Shown here one piece after another: positions 1 through 5,885 of a stretch of DNA of 5,921 nt. Position 1 is the first letter of the stretch. Each line of letters opens with the position of its first letter. The position numbers were made by a program, and so were the translations under genes. The stretch comes from Desulfobacteraceae bacterium. Lineage in GTDB: Bacteria > Desulfobacterota > Desulfobacteria > Desulfobacterales > Desulfobacteraceae. The notes under the pieces are model-generated. The model saw only the letters and a program-made list of their open reading frames with translations, had not been told where the DNA came from and ran no database searches. The DNA lies in the NCBI GenBank assembly GCA_015486915.1, contig WFQS01000584.1, forward strand, positions 1 to 5,921, read 5' to 3'.

Positions 1-581
1 GGATTAAGCTCCTTAAGCCTTCTTGAAAGCCCCATTAAGGTACCGCTTGTTCCCATGGAAGCGACAAGGGAATCGATCTCACCATGGGTTTGATTCCATA
101 TTTCCATGGCAGTTGTATGATAATGGGCTTTCCAGTTTGCCTCATTATTGTACTGGTCTGTCATGAAATATTTTTCAGGATTTTCCCTGCCAAGCCTGTA
201 AACCTCTTCTATCGCACCGTCTGAACCAAGATGCCCGGGAGTTAACACAATTTCAGCACCTCTTGCCTTTAAAATACTCTTTCTCTCTTCACTTGCCGAT
301 TCCGACATGGTTAAAAGAAGAGGATACCCCTTTACCGAACAGATCAGAGCAAGGCCGATACCGGTATTACCGCTCGTTGCTTCTATCACTGTTTTTCCGG
401 GAAAGAGTTCTCCGGATTTTTCACCCTGCTCAATCATAGAAAGGGCTGCCCTGTCTTTTATGGAGCCGCCCGGATTAAGGTACTCAAGTTTGGCAAGAAT
501 TCTTACCCCCTTAAAAGGATTTATTTTCTTTATCTCCACAAGTGGGGTGTTTCCTATGGAATCGAGTATGGAATAACTCAT
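1..581 (-). CDS. cysM: Cysteine synthase (O-acetylserine sulfhydrylase, CysM-like), C-terminus cut off by window edge
   Basis: A PLP-dependent fold-type II enzyme that would make L-cysteine from O-acetylserine and sulfide (or thiosulfate, if truly CysM) in the cytoplasm. The frame is open from ATG at 581 to the left edge, giving 193 complete codons. The family is usually about 300 residues, so roughly the last third is missing. Visible motifs are the N-terminal SIGNTPLVEI (8-17); NPGGSIKDR (36-44), where Lys42 is the expected PLP Schiff-base lysine; EATSGNTGIG (67-76), the substrate and phosphate-binding loop; and MGTSGTLMG (176-184), the glycine-rich PLP phosphate loop. DRAALSMI, EATSGNTGI and the DQYNN...AHY...EIW stretch resemble CysM more than CysK, but NPGGS is CysK-like, so the isozyme call is uncertain. 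The start is supported by AGGAA (complement of 587-591) five bases upstream. It lies 56 bases downstream of tmk on the same strand and is probably cotranscribed. Cystathionine beta-synthase is a less likely alternative. Confidence 0.9.
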   Translation of the reverse strand, partial: MSYSILDSIGNTPLVEIKKINPFKGVRILAKLEYLNPGGSIKDRAALSMIEQGEKSGELFPGKTVIEATSGNTGIGLALICSVKGYPLLLTMSESASEERKSILKARGAEIVLTPGHLGSDGAIEEVYRLGRENPEKYFMTDQYNNEANWKAHYHTTAMEIWNQTHGEIDSLVASMGTSGTLMGLSRRLKELN

Positions 582-586
582 TTTAT

Positions 587-591
587 TTCCT
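587..591 (-). promoter_or_regulatory. Ribosome binding site of the cysteine synthase gene
   Basis: AGGAA on the minus strand, five bases before the ATG at 581. It fixes the start of the truncated gene, which also matches the usual family N-terminus just ahead of the IGNTPL motif. Confidence 0.6.
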
Positions 592-637
592 GAATCTTTT
601 ATTTTTTCATATAACTACCATTAGACGGATCTGCAAA

Positions 638-1294
638 TTACAACAATTTCATAGAGGGAAACCGCTCTCTTATGCCTGCTATAATCCGGTTTAAAACCTG
701 ATCAGGCTCAAGAGATGCATCTACAATAAGAAAACGGCTTTTTTCCTTTAATGCAAGTTCAAGATAACCCTGTCTGACCTTTTCGTGAAATTTAATGTTT
801 TCCTGCTCAAATCTTGTCTCATTTTCTTCTCTCTGTCCATTTTTTAAAGCTTTAAATGTCCTTTTAAGGCCTGTTTCAGGTTCTAAATCAAATAAAACGG
901 TTAAATCAGGCTTAAACCTGTCCAATATACCTGTGCCTGTTCCGTGAATTTTCTCTATTAAATCCGTATCCAGGCCCCTTGCTTTACCCTGATACACAAT
1001 CGTGGAATCAATAAATCTGTCACATAAAACTATTTTATCAGCTGCAAGCCCCGGCTCAACGACCTCGTGCAGATGCTGTACCCTGTCAGCAACATACAAA
1101 AGCAGCTCGCAGAGATATGACATATTTTTATTTTCAGGATCAAGGAGAATTGATCTTATCTTTTTGCCTATTAAAGTATCCCCCGGTTCCCTGGTAACAA
1201 TAATTTTATATCCGGCATTCTTTAAAAAATCAGCCGTTTTCCGCATCTGTGTTGTTTTGCCGGATCCTTCTATACCTTCAAAGGTGATAAACAT
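638..1294 (-). CDS. tmk: Thymidylate kinase (dTMP kinase)
   Basis: Phosphorylates dTMP to dTDP with ATP, the step shared by the de novo and salvage routes to dTTP; cytoplasmic. At 218 residues it has typical family length. In order: P-loop GIEGSGKTT (7-15); TREPGDTLIG (34-43), the dTMP-binding arm; CELLLYVADRVQH (62-74), matching the family ELLLFxADRxxH helix; the DRF motif with DS...YQG (92-103), which contacts the nucleotide; and a lid region rich in Lys/Arg followed by RFEQE...F...VRQGYLELA. The P-loop has no basic residue at the variable position, as in bacterial type II enzymes, where the lid supplies the catalytic arginine. The REPG segment reads GD where the family commonly has GG. No strong Shine-Dalgarno precedes the ATG at 1294, but this start places the P-loop at the normal distance from the N-terminus. 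It is the first gene of a likely tmk-cysteine synthase transcription unit, divergent from lptD. Confidence 0.96.
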   Translation of the reverse strand: MFITFEGIEGSGKTTQMRKTADFLKNAGYKIIVTREPGDTLIGKKIRSILLDPENKNMSYLCELLLYVADRVQHLHEVVEPGLAADKIVLCDRFIDSTIVYQGKARGLDTDLIEKIHGTGTGILDRFKPDLTVLFDLEPETGLKRTFKALKNGQREENETRFEQENIKFHEKVRQGYLELALKEKSRFLIVDASLEPDQVLNRIIAGIRERFPSMKLL

Positions 1295-1368
1295 AATCTT
1301 AACCGTTAAACTAAAATATGAGAGTTGTGTATTGTAAAAAAACTTATTTTAATATCATATATGAGAAC

Positions 1369-1398
1369 TTGACTTTTTAGTGCTAAAATGGCTTTATA
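1369..1398 (+). promoter_or_regulatory. Candidate sigma-70-type promoter for lptD
   Basis: TTGACT at 1369-1374 (five of six matches to the -35 consensus) is followed after 18 bases by TTTATA at 1393-1398 (a moderate -10). Transcription would start near 1405, giving a leader of about 85 bases to the ATG at 1491 that contains the three ACTTGA repeats. In DNA this AT-rich, such matches arise by chance, so this is only a candidate. Confidence 0.3.
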
Positions 1399-1427
1399 CA
1401 GTAAATTTTAATACTGTGCAAATTGAA

Positions 1428-1453
1428 ACTTGATCTTACTTGATATGACTTGA
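1428..1453 (+). repeat. Three ACTTGA direct repeats with exact 10-base period
   Basis: ACTTGA occurs at 1428-1433, 1438-1443 and 1448-1453, so the copies fall on the same face of the helix. The first two extend to ACTTGAT. A fourth copy at 1367-1372 overlaps the candidate -35 element, 61 bases upstream of the first. The array ends 37 bases before the preferred lptD start. The pattern is seen directly; a role as an operator is inference. Confidence 0.55.
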
Positions 1454-1476
1454 GACAATAATGCAAAACAAATTAC

Positions 1477-1481
1477 AGAGG
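1477..1481 (+). promoter_or_regulatory. Ribosome binding site deciding the lptD start
   Basis: AGAGG at 1477-1481 sits nine bases before the ATG at 1491. The in-frame ATG at 1461 has no comparable purine tract in front of it. This supports 1491 as the start and places AGAGG inside the reading frame of the longer alternative. Confidence 0.5.
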
Positions 1482-1490
1482 CGATCAGGA

Positions 1491-3719
1491 ATGCTGAAGA
1501 TAATAATCAAAAAATCAATTCTAAATGCGTGCATTATTCTATCTGTTCTTATGTTTTCCATACCGTGCTCGTCTTTTGAAAAACCTTCGGAAAATATTTC
1601 ATGGCATATTTCCGCTGTAAAGGCAACTTACCTACAGAAAAAAGATCTGTATATTGCAAAGGGAAACGTTGTAATAACAGGCGGAGAAACAAGACTTCAA
1701 GCAGATTATGCTGAATTTTCCAATGCCACAAAAGACGTTCTTGCTTCAGGTCACGTACTTCTCATATCAGGCTCTGACACAATTACATGTGACTCCTTAC
1801 GCCTTAACCTTGCAACAAAACTTGGCACTATATACAGAGGGACAATATTCATTAAGGAAAATCATTTTTATCTTAAGGGAAATAAAATACAGAAAACAGG
1901 AAAAGCAACTTATTTAAGTGACAGGGCTTCCATAACATCGTGTTCAGGTAACAATCCTGACTGGAAGATAACGGGCAGCAATGTAAAAGTCACCATTGAA
2001 GGTTATGGATTTGCACGCAATGTCACACTGTGGGCAAAAAAAGTGCCTGTATTTTATACACCTTTTTTTGCTTTCCCGGGAAAACGAAAAAGGCAGACCG
2101 GTCTTCTTGTGCCAAGGGCTTCCTTTTCAGATAGAAAAGGCGTGGAATATGAACAGCCATTGTTTTTTGCCATTTCAAGGAACACTGATGCTACTATTTA
2201 CAGCGATTATATGGGAAAAAGAGGTTTAAAACTCGGTTTTGAGTACAGGTATGTCCTTGATGACGGGTCAAAGGGTGCTTTTTTTTATGATTTTTTAAAT
2301 GACAGAAAAGTTGATGACGGGACTTCTGCAACAAAAGATTTCAGCTATAATGAAACACCTTTGCGAACAAACAGAGACCGATACTGGTTAAGGATGAAAA
2401 ATGACCAGAACCTCGGTGCAGGCTGGAAGGCAAAGCTTGATCTTGATATTGTAAGTGATGCAGATTACCTCCATGAATTCAGTGACGGTTATACGGGATT
2501 CAACACAACGCAGAAATATTTTGACCATACTTTTGGAAGAAGTCTTGATGATTATGATGATACAACACGGAAAAACAGCCTGAATTTAAATAAAATATGG
2601 TCAAATAACAGCCTGAATATGACCGTTGACTGGTACGATAATATAATTGCAAGAAGACTTAATCAAAAAGATACCACGTTACAAACCCTTCCTTCCATTG
2701 AATTTTACGAAGCAAGACAGCAGGCAGGCAGAACACCTTTTTACTTTGATCTTCACTCTGAATACAGGGATTTCTACAGAAAAGATACGGATACTTCCCT
2801 TATCAATGGTCAGCGTGCCGACTTTCATCCAAGAATCTTCATTCCATTCATGATTAAAAATTACCTTTCCGTTGCTCCTTCGGCAGGTGCAAGGGAAACA
2901 ATATGGTATTCAGATGATTTCAGGGATTCTTCCGGCAGAAAAGATTCTTTTAACCACAGGGAGACCTATGACCTTGATCTTAAACTCTCAACGGAGATCT
3001 CAAAGGTGTTCTCTACGGATAACGGATTTGCCGAAAAGATAAAACATGAGTTTATACCGGAAATTGAATACTTGTACATACCCAATGTACAACAGAATGA
3101 TTTTCCATATTTTGACTCCTTAGATCGAATTGAAAAACAGAACACCATCACCTGGACTGTAACAAACAGGTTCACAGCAAGGCGGAAAAATCCTGCAGCA
3201 ACAGGGGATAAAGGGAAAAAATCCAGCAGCAACAAATACCTGTACAGAGAATTTGCCTGGGTAAAACTATACCAGAGTTTTGACATAAATAAAGAAAATT
3301 CCAAAGCCCCCCGGCCTTTTTCAGATATTTCAGCGGACAGCGAATTTTATCTGTCCGATTATATAAGTCTTATTGCAGATGCCGCATGGTCACCCTATGA
3401 CAATCAATTTAATTCCAGCAATGCAGGCGTGAATTTAAAAGATAAAAGAGGAGATACGCTTTACAGTGAATACAGATACACACGAGCCATAACAGAATCT
3501 GTCTATACAAGATTTGACATGATTTTAACGCAAAACCTTAATGCATGGATTTCATACGAGAAAAATATCATAGATAACCAGAGAATAGAAACCATGACAG
3601 GATTTGTTTATCATCAAAAATGCTGGTCAATAAGGATAGCATATGATGATAAACCCAATAACAGATCCTTTGCCTTTATGGTAACCCTTTCAGGTCTTGG
3701 AGGGTTTGGCACAAAATGA
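1491..3719 (+). CDS. lptD: LPS-assembly outer membrane protein LptD (OstA/Imp)
   Basis: Outer-membrane beta-barrel that, plugged by the lipoprotein LptE, inserts lipopolysaccharide into the outer leaflet at the end of the Lpt bridge. At 742 residues it is in the family range. Residues 1-28 form a signal peptide (basic MLKIIIKK, then a hydrophobic core ending near CSS). Residues about 40-145 are the periplasmic OstA/LptA-like jellyroll (YIAKGNVVI, LQADYAEF, ASGHVLL). Then follow the family signature TSCSGNNPDWKI (149-160), VPVFYTPFFAFP (185-196) and RQTGLLVP (201-208), a long barrel rich in alternating aromatic and polar residues, and the closing segment KCWSIRIAYDD...FMVTLSGLGGFG. Cys151 and Cys711 fit the inter-domain disulfide of the family. 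The start at 1491 is chosen because AGAGG lies nine bases upstream and a clean signal peptide follows; ATG at 1461 would add ten residues. Its stop overlaps the next gene, so the two are probably cotranscribed. Confidence 0.93.
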   Translation: MLKIIIKKSILNACIILSVLMFSIPCSSFEKPSENISWHISAVKATYLQKKDLYIAKGNVVITGGETRLQADYAEFSNATKDVLASGHVLLISGSDTITCDSLRLNLATKLGTIYRGTIFIKENHFYLKGNKIQKTGKATYLSDRASITSCSGNNPDWKITGSNVKVTIEGYGFARNVTLWAKKVPVFYTPFFAFPGKRKRQTGLLVPRASFSDRKGVEYEQPLFFAISRNTDATIYSDYMGKRGLKLGFEYRYVLDDGSKGAFFYDFLNDRKVDDGTSATKDFSYNETPLRTNRDRYWLRMKNDQNLGAGWKAKLDLDIVSDADYLHEFSDGYTGFNTTQKYFDHTFGRSLDDYDDTTRKNSLNLNKIWSNNSLNMTVDWYDNIIARRLNQKDTTLQTLPSIEFYEARQQAGRTPFYFDLHSEYRDFYRKDTDTSLINGQRADFHPRIFIPFMIKNYLSVAPSAGARETIWYSDDFRDSSGRKDSFNHRETYDLDLKLSTEISKVFSTDNGFAEKIKHEFIPEIEYLYIPNVQQNDFPYFDSLDRIEKQNTITWTVTNRFTARRKNPAATGDKGKKSSSNKYLYREFAWVKLYQSFDINKENSKAPRPFSDISADSEFYLSDYISLIADAAWSPYDNQFNSSNAGVNLKDKRGDTLYSEYRYTRAITESVYTRFDMILTQNLNAWISYEKNIIDNQRIETMTGFVYHQKCWSIRIAYDDKPNNRSFAFMVTLSGLGGFGTK
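3699..3704 (+). promoter_or_regulatory. Ribosome binding site of the NusG-like gene inside lptD
   Basis: GGAGGG lies within the codons for the C-terminal Gly-Gly of LptD, 11 bases before ATG 3716 and 14 before ATG 3719. It is the strongest Shine-Dalgarno in the window and shows that the overlapping gene can be initiated independently or by re-initiation. Confidence 0.6.
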
Positions 3720-4240
3720 TGAACAGAAAAAAATGGTATGCGCTTCTCACAAGAAGTCGCTTTGAGAACATTGTGCACGACAGCATTACAAAAAAATCCA
3801 TTGAAGCCTTTCTTCCAAAAATAAAAACATTAAGCAGAAGAAAGGATCGAAGGGTTATGATAGATGTCCCCCTTTTCCCAGGCTATCTGTTTGTTAAAAC
3901 GTCATCTAACCCTGAGCACCAGTTAAGAATTTTAAAAACAACCGGTGCGGTAAGGCTTTTAGGGTGTAATAACAGCCCTGTTCCCGTGCCAGCAGACAGT
4001 ATTGAATCTCTTAAGATCATTACAGGTTCAGGCATGGATATAATTAAGGGAAGTATTTCAGGGATATCACAAGGCACACCTGTGATGATCATAAGCGGTC
4101 CCATGGCAGGGGTTAAAGGAGAATTTGTAAAATATAAAAATAAAAGCAGGGTTATAATAAGAATAGAGACCATGGGGCAGTTTGCAGGAGTTGAAACAGA
4201 TGAGAACAATCTTGAAAAACTGCCTGATATCATGGCATAA
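3716..4240 (+). CDS. NusG-family transcription elongation/antitermination factor (NusG paralog, RfaH/UpxY-like)
   Basis: Predicted to bind the RNA polymerase clamp through an NGN domain and to modulate elongation or termination. The NGN domain spans residues about 6-100: KWYALLTRSRFE (6-17), the conserved IEAFLPK (29-35) and VPLFPGYLFV (51-60). A KOW domain follows at about 119-145, with GTPVMIISGPMAGVKGEFV. At 174 residues it is similar in size to NusG. It is probably a specialised paralog and not the housekeeping nusG, because it is not near secE or ribosomal protein genes and the EAFLPK/RR...PLFPGYLFV wording resembles RfaH, UpxY and LoaP-type proteins, which act on polysaccharide operons. 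ATG 3716 overlaps the lptD stop as ATGA; a second ATG at 3719 is equally possible. The coupling to lptD suggests an envelope or LPS role, which is inference. No ops-like recruitment element is identifiable here. Confidence 0.88.
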   Translation: MMNRKKWYALLTRSRFENIVHDSITKKSIEAFLPKIKTLSRRKDRRVMIDVPLFPGYLFVKTSSNPEHQLRILKTTGAVRLLGCNNSPVPVPADSIESLKIITGSGMDIIKGSISGISQGTPVMIISGPMAGVKGEFVKYKNKSRVIIRIETMGQFAGVETDENNLEKLPDIMA

Positions 4241-4365
4241 TTCCTTGACTTATTAGTAAAATTTATTTAAAAAAAGTTTTGTTTTAATTTTTTTAGTAAA
4301 TTTGTAAAACTGTTAAAAAACGATGGGCTGTGAAAAACTCAGGTGAAAAATTATAAAGAGGGATT
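4241..4365. other. AT-rich leader between the NusG-like gene and the HU/IHF gene
   Basis: A 125-base spacer made largely of A and T runs. It contains an A/T-only inverted repeat with eight-base arms (TAAAAAAA at 4268-4275 and its complement at 4288-4295, 12-base loop), a near-repeat of TTAGTAAA (4253-4260 and 4293-4300, 40 bases apart) and two GTGAAAAA copies (4330-4337 and 4343-4350). TTGACT at 4245-4250 resembles a -35, but no convincing -10 stands 16-18 bases on. There is no GC-rich stem followed by a T run, so I do not call an intrinsic terminator. It probably holds the promoter of the HU/IHF-holB pair. Confidence 0.45.
4357..4363 (+). promoter_or_regulatory. Ribosome binding site of the HU/IHF gene
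   Basis: The purine tract AGAGGGA lies immediately upstream of ATG 4366. The core GAGG at 4358-4361 leaves a four-base gap, slightly short but workable. It supports 4366 as the start. Confidence 0.6.
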
Positions 4366-4647
4366 ATGAACAAACTGGAACTTATTTCTGCTCTAAAGCA
4401 AAAGACACATCTTACAAAAGCAGAAGCTGCTGAAGTTGTTAAGATATTTTTCGATTCTTTAACCGATTCGCTCAAAAAAGGAGACAGGGTGGAGATACGC
4501 GGCCTTTGCAGCTTTTTTATTAAAAATTACAAATCCTATACCGGAAGAAATCCAAAAACAGGTAAGGAAGTTGTCATACCTGCAAAAAAACTCCCCTTTT
4601 TCAAATGCGGCAAGGAGTTAAAAGAAAGGGTCGATTTTCAGTCATAA
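4366..4647 (+). CDS. HU/IHF-family DNA-bending protein (IHF beta-like)
   Basis: A small nucleoid protein that binds and bends duplex DNA as a dimer. At 93 residues it is full length. It has the N-terminal helical dimerisation part (residues 1-40, with LTKAEAAEVVKIFFDSL), the VEIRGLCSF strand (42-50), and the DNA-clasping arm with GRNPKTGKEV (60-69), whose Pro63 corresponds to the DNA-intercalating proline. It ends with LPFFKCGKELKERV (76-89). The IEIRG-type strand and the GRNPKTG...FKxGKEL pattern match IHF beta more closely than classical HU, but a single sequence does not tell whether it forms homodimers (HU-like) or pairs with an IHF alpha. Cys48 and Cys81 replace the more usual Gly and Pro. 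The gene follows an AT-rich leader, and its stop overlaps the start of holB (TAATG), so holB expression is probably coupled to it. Confidence 0.95.
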   Translation: MNKLELISALKQKTHLTKAEAAEVVKIFFDSLTDSLKKGDRVEIRGLCSFFIKNYKSYTGRNPKTGKEVVIPAKKLPFFKCGKELKERVDFQS

Positions 4648-5885
4648 TGTCTCACATAAAAAAAAATGAGACATCTTTGCCATCTGCGGTATATAGAACA
4701 GCGGATAAAATTTTCAGGTCAAAACCTGCTTATTCTGATTATCCATATGGATTTAATTCAATTCACGGTCAGAAAAATGCTGTTTTTATGCTGAAGAGAA
4801 TATTGCAGACAGGAAATATACCCAATGCGTTATTGTTTACCGGTAATCAGGGTACAGGCAGAAAAAAAGCTGCTTTACTTTTTGCCATGGCCTTAAACTG
4901 CAGAGCCCATGATGGAGGCTGTCATACTCTATCGGAAAAAATTCAGCATTCAGTTAATAAAGGCCAGAAAAAAACACGGGATGAGGTACAGTCAGATGAA
5001 TCATTATACAGAGATGAACCGTGTTGTAAATGCATATCCTGCAAAAAAATATTATCAGGAATGCACCCTGATATCATGACTGTATCACCGGAAAAAGACA
5101 GGATAAAAATTTCACAGATCAGAAAGATAAATGCCAGTCTTACAACAAAACCAAATGAAGCAGCAATGCGGATGGTGCTTATTGAAGATGCCGAAAAAAT
5201 GAACATGGAAGCAGGGAATGCTCTTTTGAAAATCCTTGAGGAACCGCCTGAAAGAACGTTTTTCATTCTTACTTCGGGAAATTCAGCAGATATGCTGCCG
5301 ACAATTCTCTCAAGATGCAGGCAGATAAATTTTGTTCAGATATCATGTGAGATTATAGAATCACAACTTATAAATCATTATGGGATAGATCCTGTTACAG
5401 CTTCAATTGCAGCCTGTTATTCCAATGGAAGTTTAAAAAGAGCAATGATGTTCACGGATATCAATGATCAGGCAGAAACGGATCAAGACAAAGAAACTTT
5501 GGAAAACAGACCTGACTGGGTTAAAAAAAGGAGATGGCTCATAGGGGAAGTATCTCATATGATCATTGATAAATGCAAAAATAAAAACCACACTTCCACG
5601 GCCCTTGCAATGGCAGAACAAATAAGCAGCGAGCCGGATCATATCAAGGATACAGTCTTTGTTCTCAAAACATGGCTCCGCGATCTTGCGGTGTACAGGT
5701 ACAGCCCTGACAAAATAATCAACCGTGATTTTTCACAGTTTTTAAAAGATATTACAAAATGTGTCAGTGTACCCCAAATCATATCATGGTTTAAAGAAAT
5801 AAATGATGCTGAGAACAGACTCAAATCCAATACATCTGTAAAACTCACCTTTGAATGTTTTTTTTTAAAGCTGATATTTCATTAA
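4647..5885 (+). CDS. holB: DNA polymerase III delta-prime subunit (clamp loader)
   Basis: A clamp-loader subunit that works with delta and DnaX to place the beta sliding clamp on DNA. From ATG 4647 it has 412 residues. Visible parts: FNSIHGQKNAVFMLKRIL (36-53), typical of the family start; a degenerate P-loop GNQGTGRKK (66-74); zinc-module cysteines Cys85, Cys126, Cys129 and Cys132; MHPDI (139-143); IKISQIRKI (153-161); IEDAEKMN (179-186, Walker B position); NALLKILEEPP (191-201); and LSRCRQINF with the SRC motif (221-229). The divergent C-terminal part (from about 240) is the oligomerisation collar. Weak ATP-site motifs and the length favour delta-prime over DnaX. The start at 4647 is preferred because it overlaps the preceding stop as TAATG; ATG 4605 would add 14 residues inside the HU/IHF gene without a Shine-Dalgarno. 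A roughly 36-residue charged insert (about 87-122) splits the zinc cysteines. Confidence 0.92.
   Translation: MSHIKKNETSLPSAVYRTADKIFRSKPAYSDYPYGFNSIHGQKNAVFMLKRILQTGNIPNALLFTGNQGTGRKKAALLFAMALNCRAHDGGCHTLSEKIQHSVNKGQKKTRDEVQSDESLYRDEPCCKCISCKKILSGMHPDIMTVSPEKDRIKISQIRKINASLTTKPNEAAMRMVLIEDAEKMNMEAGNALLKILEEPPERTFFILTSGNSADMLPTILSRCRQINFVQISCEIIESQLINHYGIDPVTASIAACYSNGSLKRAMMFTDINDQAETDQDKETLENRPDWVKKRRWLIGEVSHMIIDKCKNKNHTSTALAMAEQISSEPDHIKDTVFVLKTWLRDLAVYRYSPDKIINRDFSQFLKDITKCVSVPQIISWFKEINDAENRLKSNTSVKLTFECFFLKLIFH

Larger units (their letters stand above)
1295..1490. other. Divergent intergenic region between tmk and lptD
   Basis: AT-rich spacer that must hold the promoters for the minus-strand tmk unit and the plus-strand lptD unit. 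It contains a candidate lptD promoter (1369-1398) and three phased ACTTGA repeats (1428-1453), each listed separately. For tmk, the minus strand offers a TATGAT-like -10 (complement of 1354-1359), but I find no good -35 at the right distance. No RNA gene or hairpin terminator is apparent. If lptD starts at 1461 instead of 1491, the region shrinks to 166 bases. Confidence 0.6.

Noticed and set aside
307..576. Plus-strand open frame of 89 codons
   Set aside because: It lies antisense to the cysteine synthase gene, whose motifs are unmistakable, and its translation shows no recognisable domain.
1002..1337. Plus-strand open frame of 111 codons
   Set aside because: It is antisense to the N-terminal half of tmk, including the P-loop, and shows no domain or ribosome site.
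1567..1569. Cys26 of LptD as a lipobox cysteine
   Set aside because: The preceding residues Ser-Ile-Pro do not fit a lipobox, since proline at -1 is not accepted; LptD is a barrel protein and not a lipoprotein.
2966..3304. Minus-strand open frame of 112 codons within lptD
   Set aside because: It is fully antisense to the LptD barrel region; the hydrophobic translation is what the complement of barrel codons gives.
3883..4233. Minus-strand open frame of 116 codons within the NusG-like gene
   Set aside because: It is antisense to the NGN and KOW coding region and has no supporting motif.
4268..4295. Possible intrinsic terminator after the NusG-like gene
   Set aside because: The stem has only A-T pairs and a 12-base loop, so it would be too weak for a rho-independent terminator.
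4605..4646. Longer holB start at 4605
   Set aside because: It would overlap the HU/IHF gene by 43 bases, has no Shine-Dalgarno, and adds 14 residues not typical of the family; the TAATG overlap at 4647 is a simpler coupled start.
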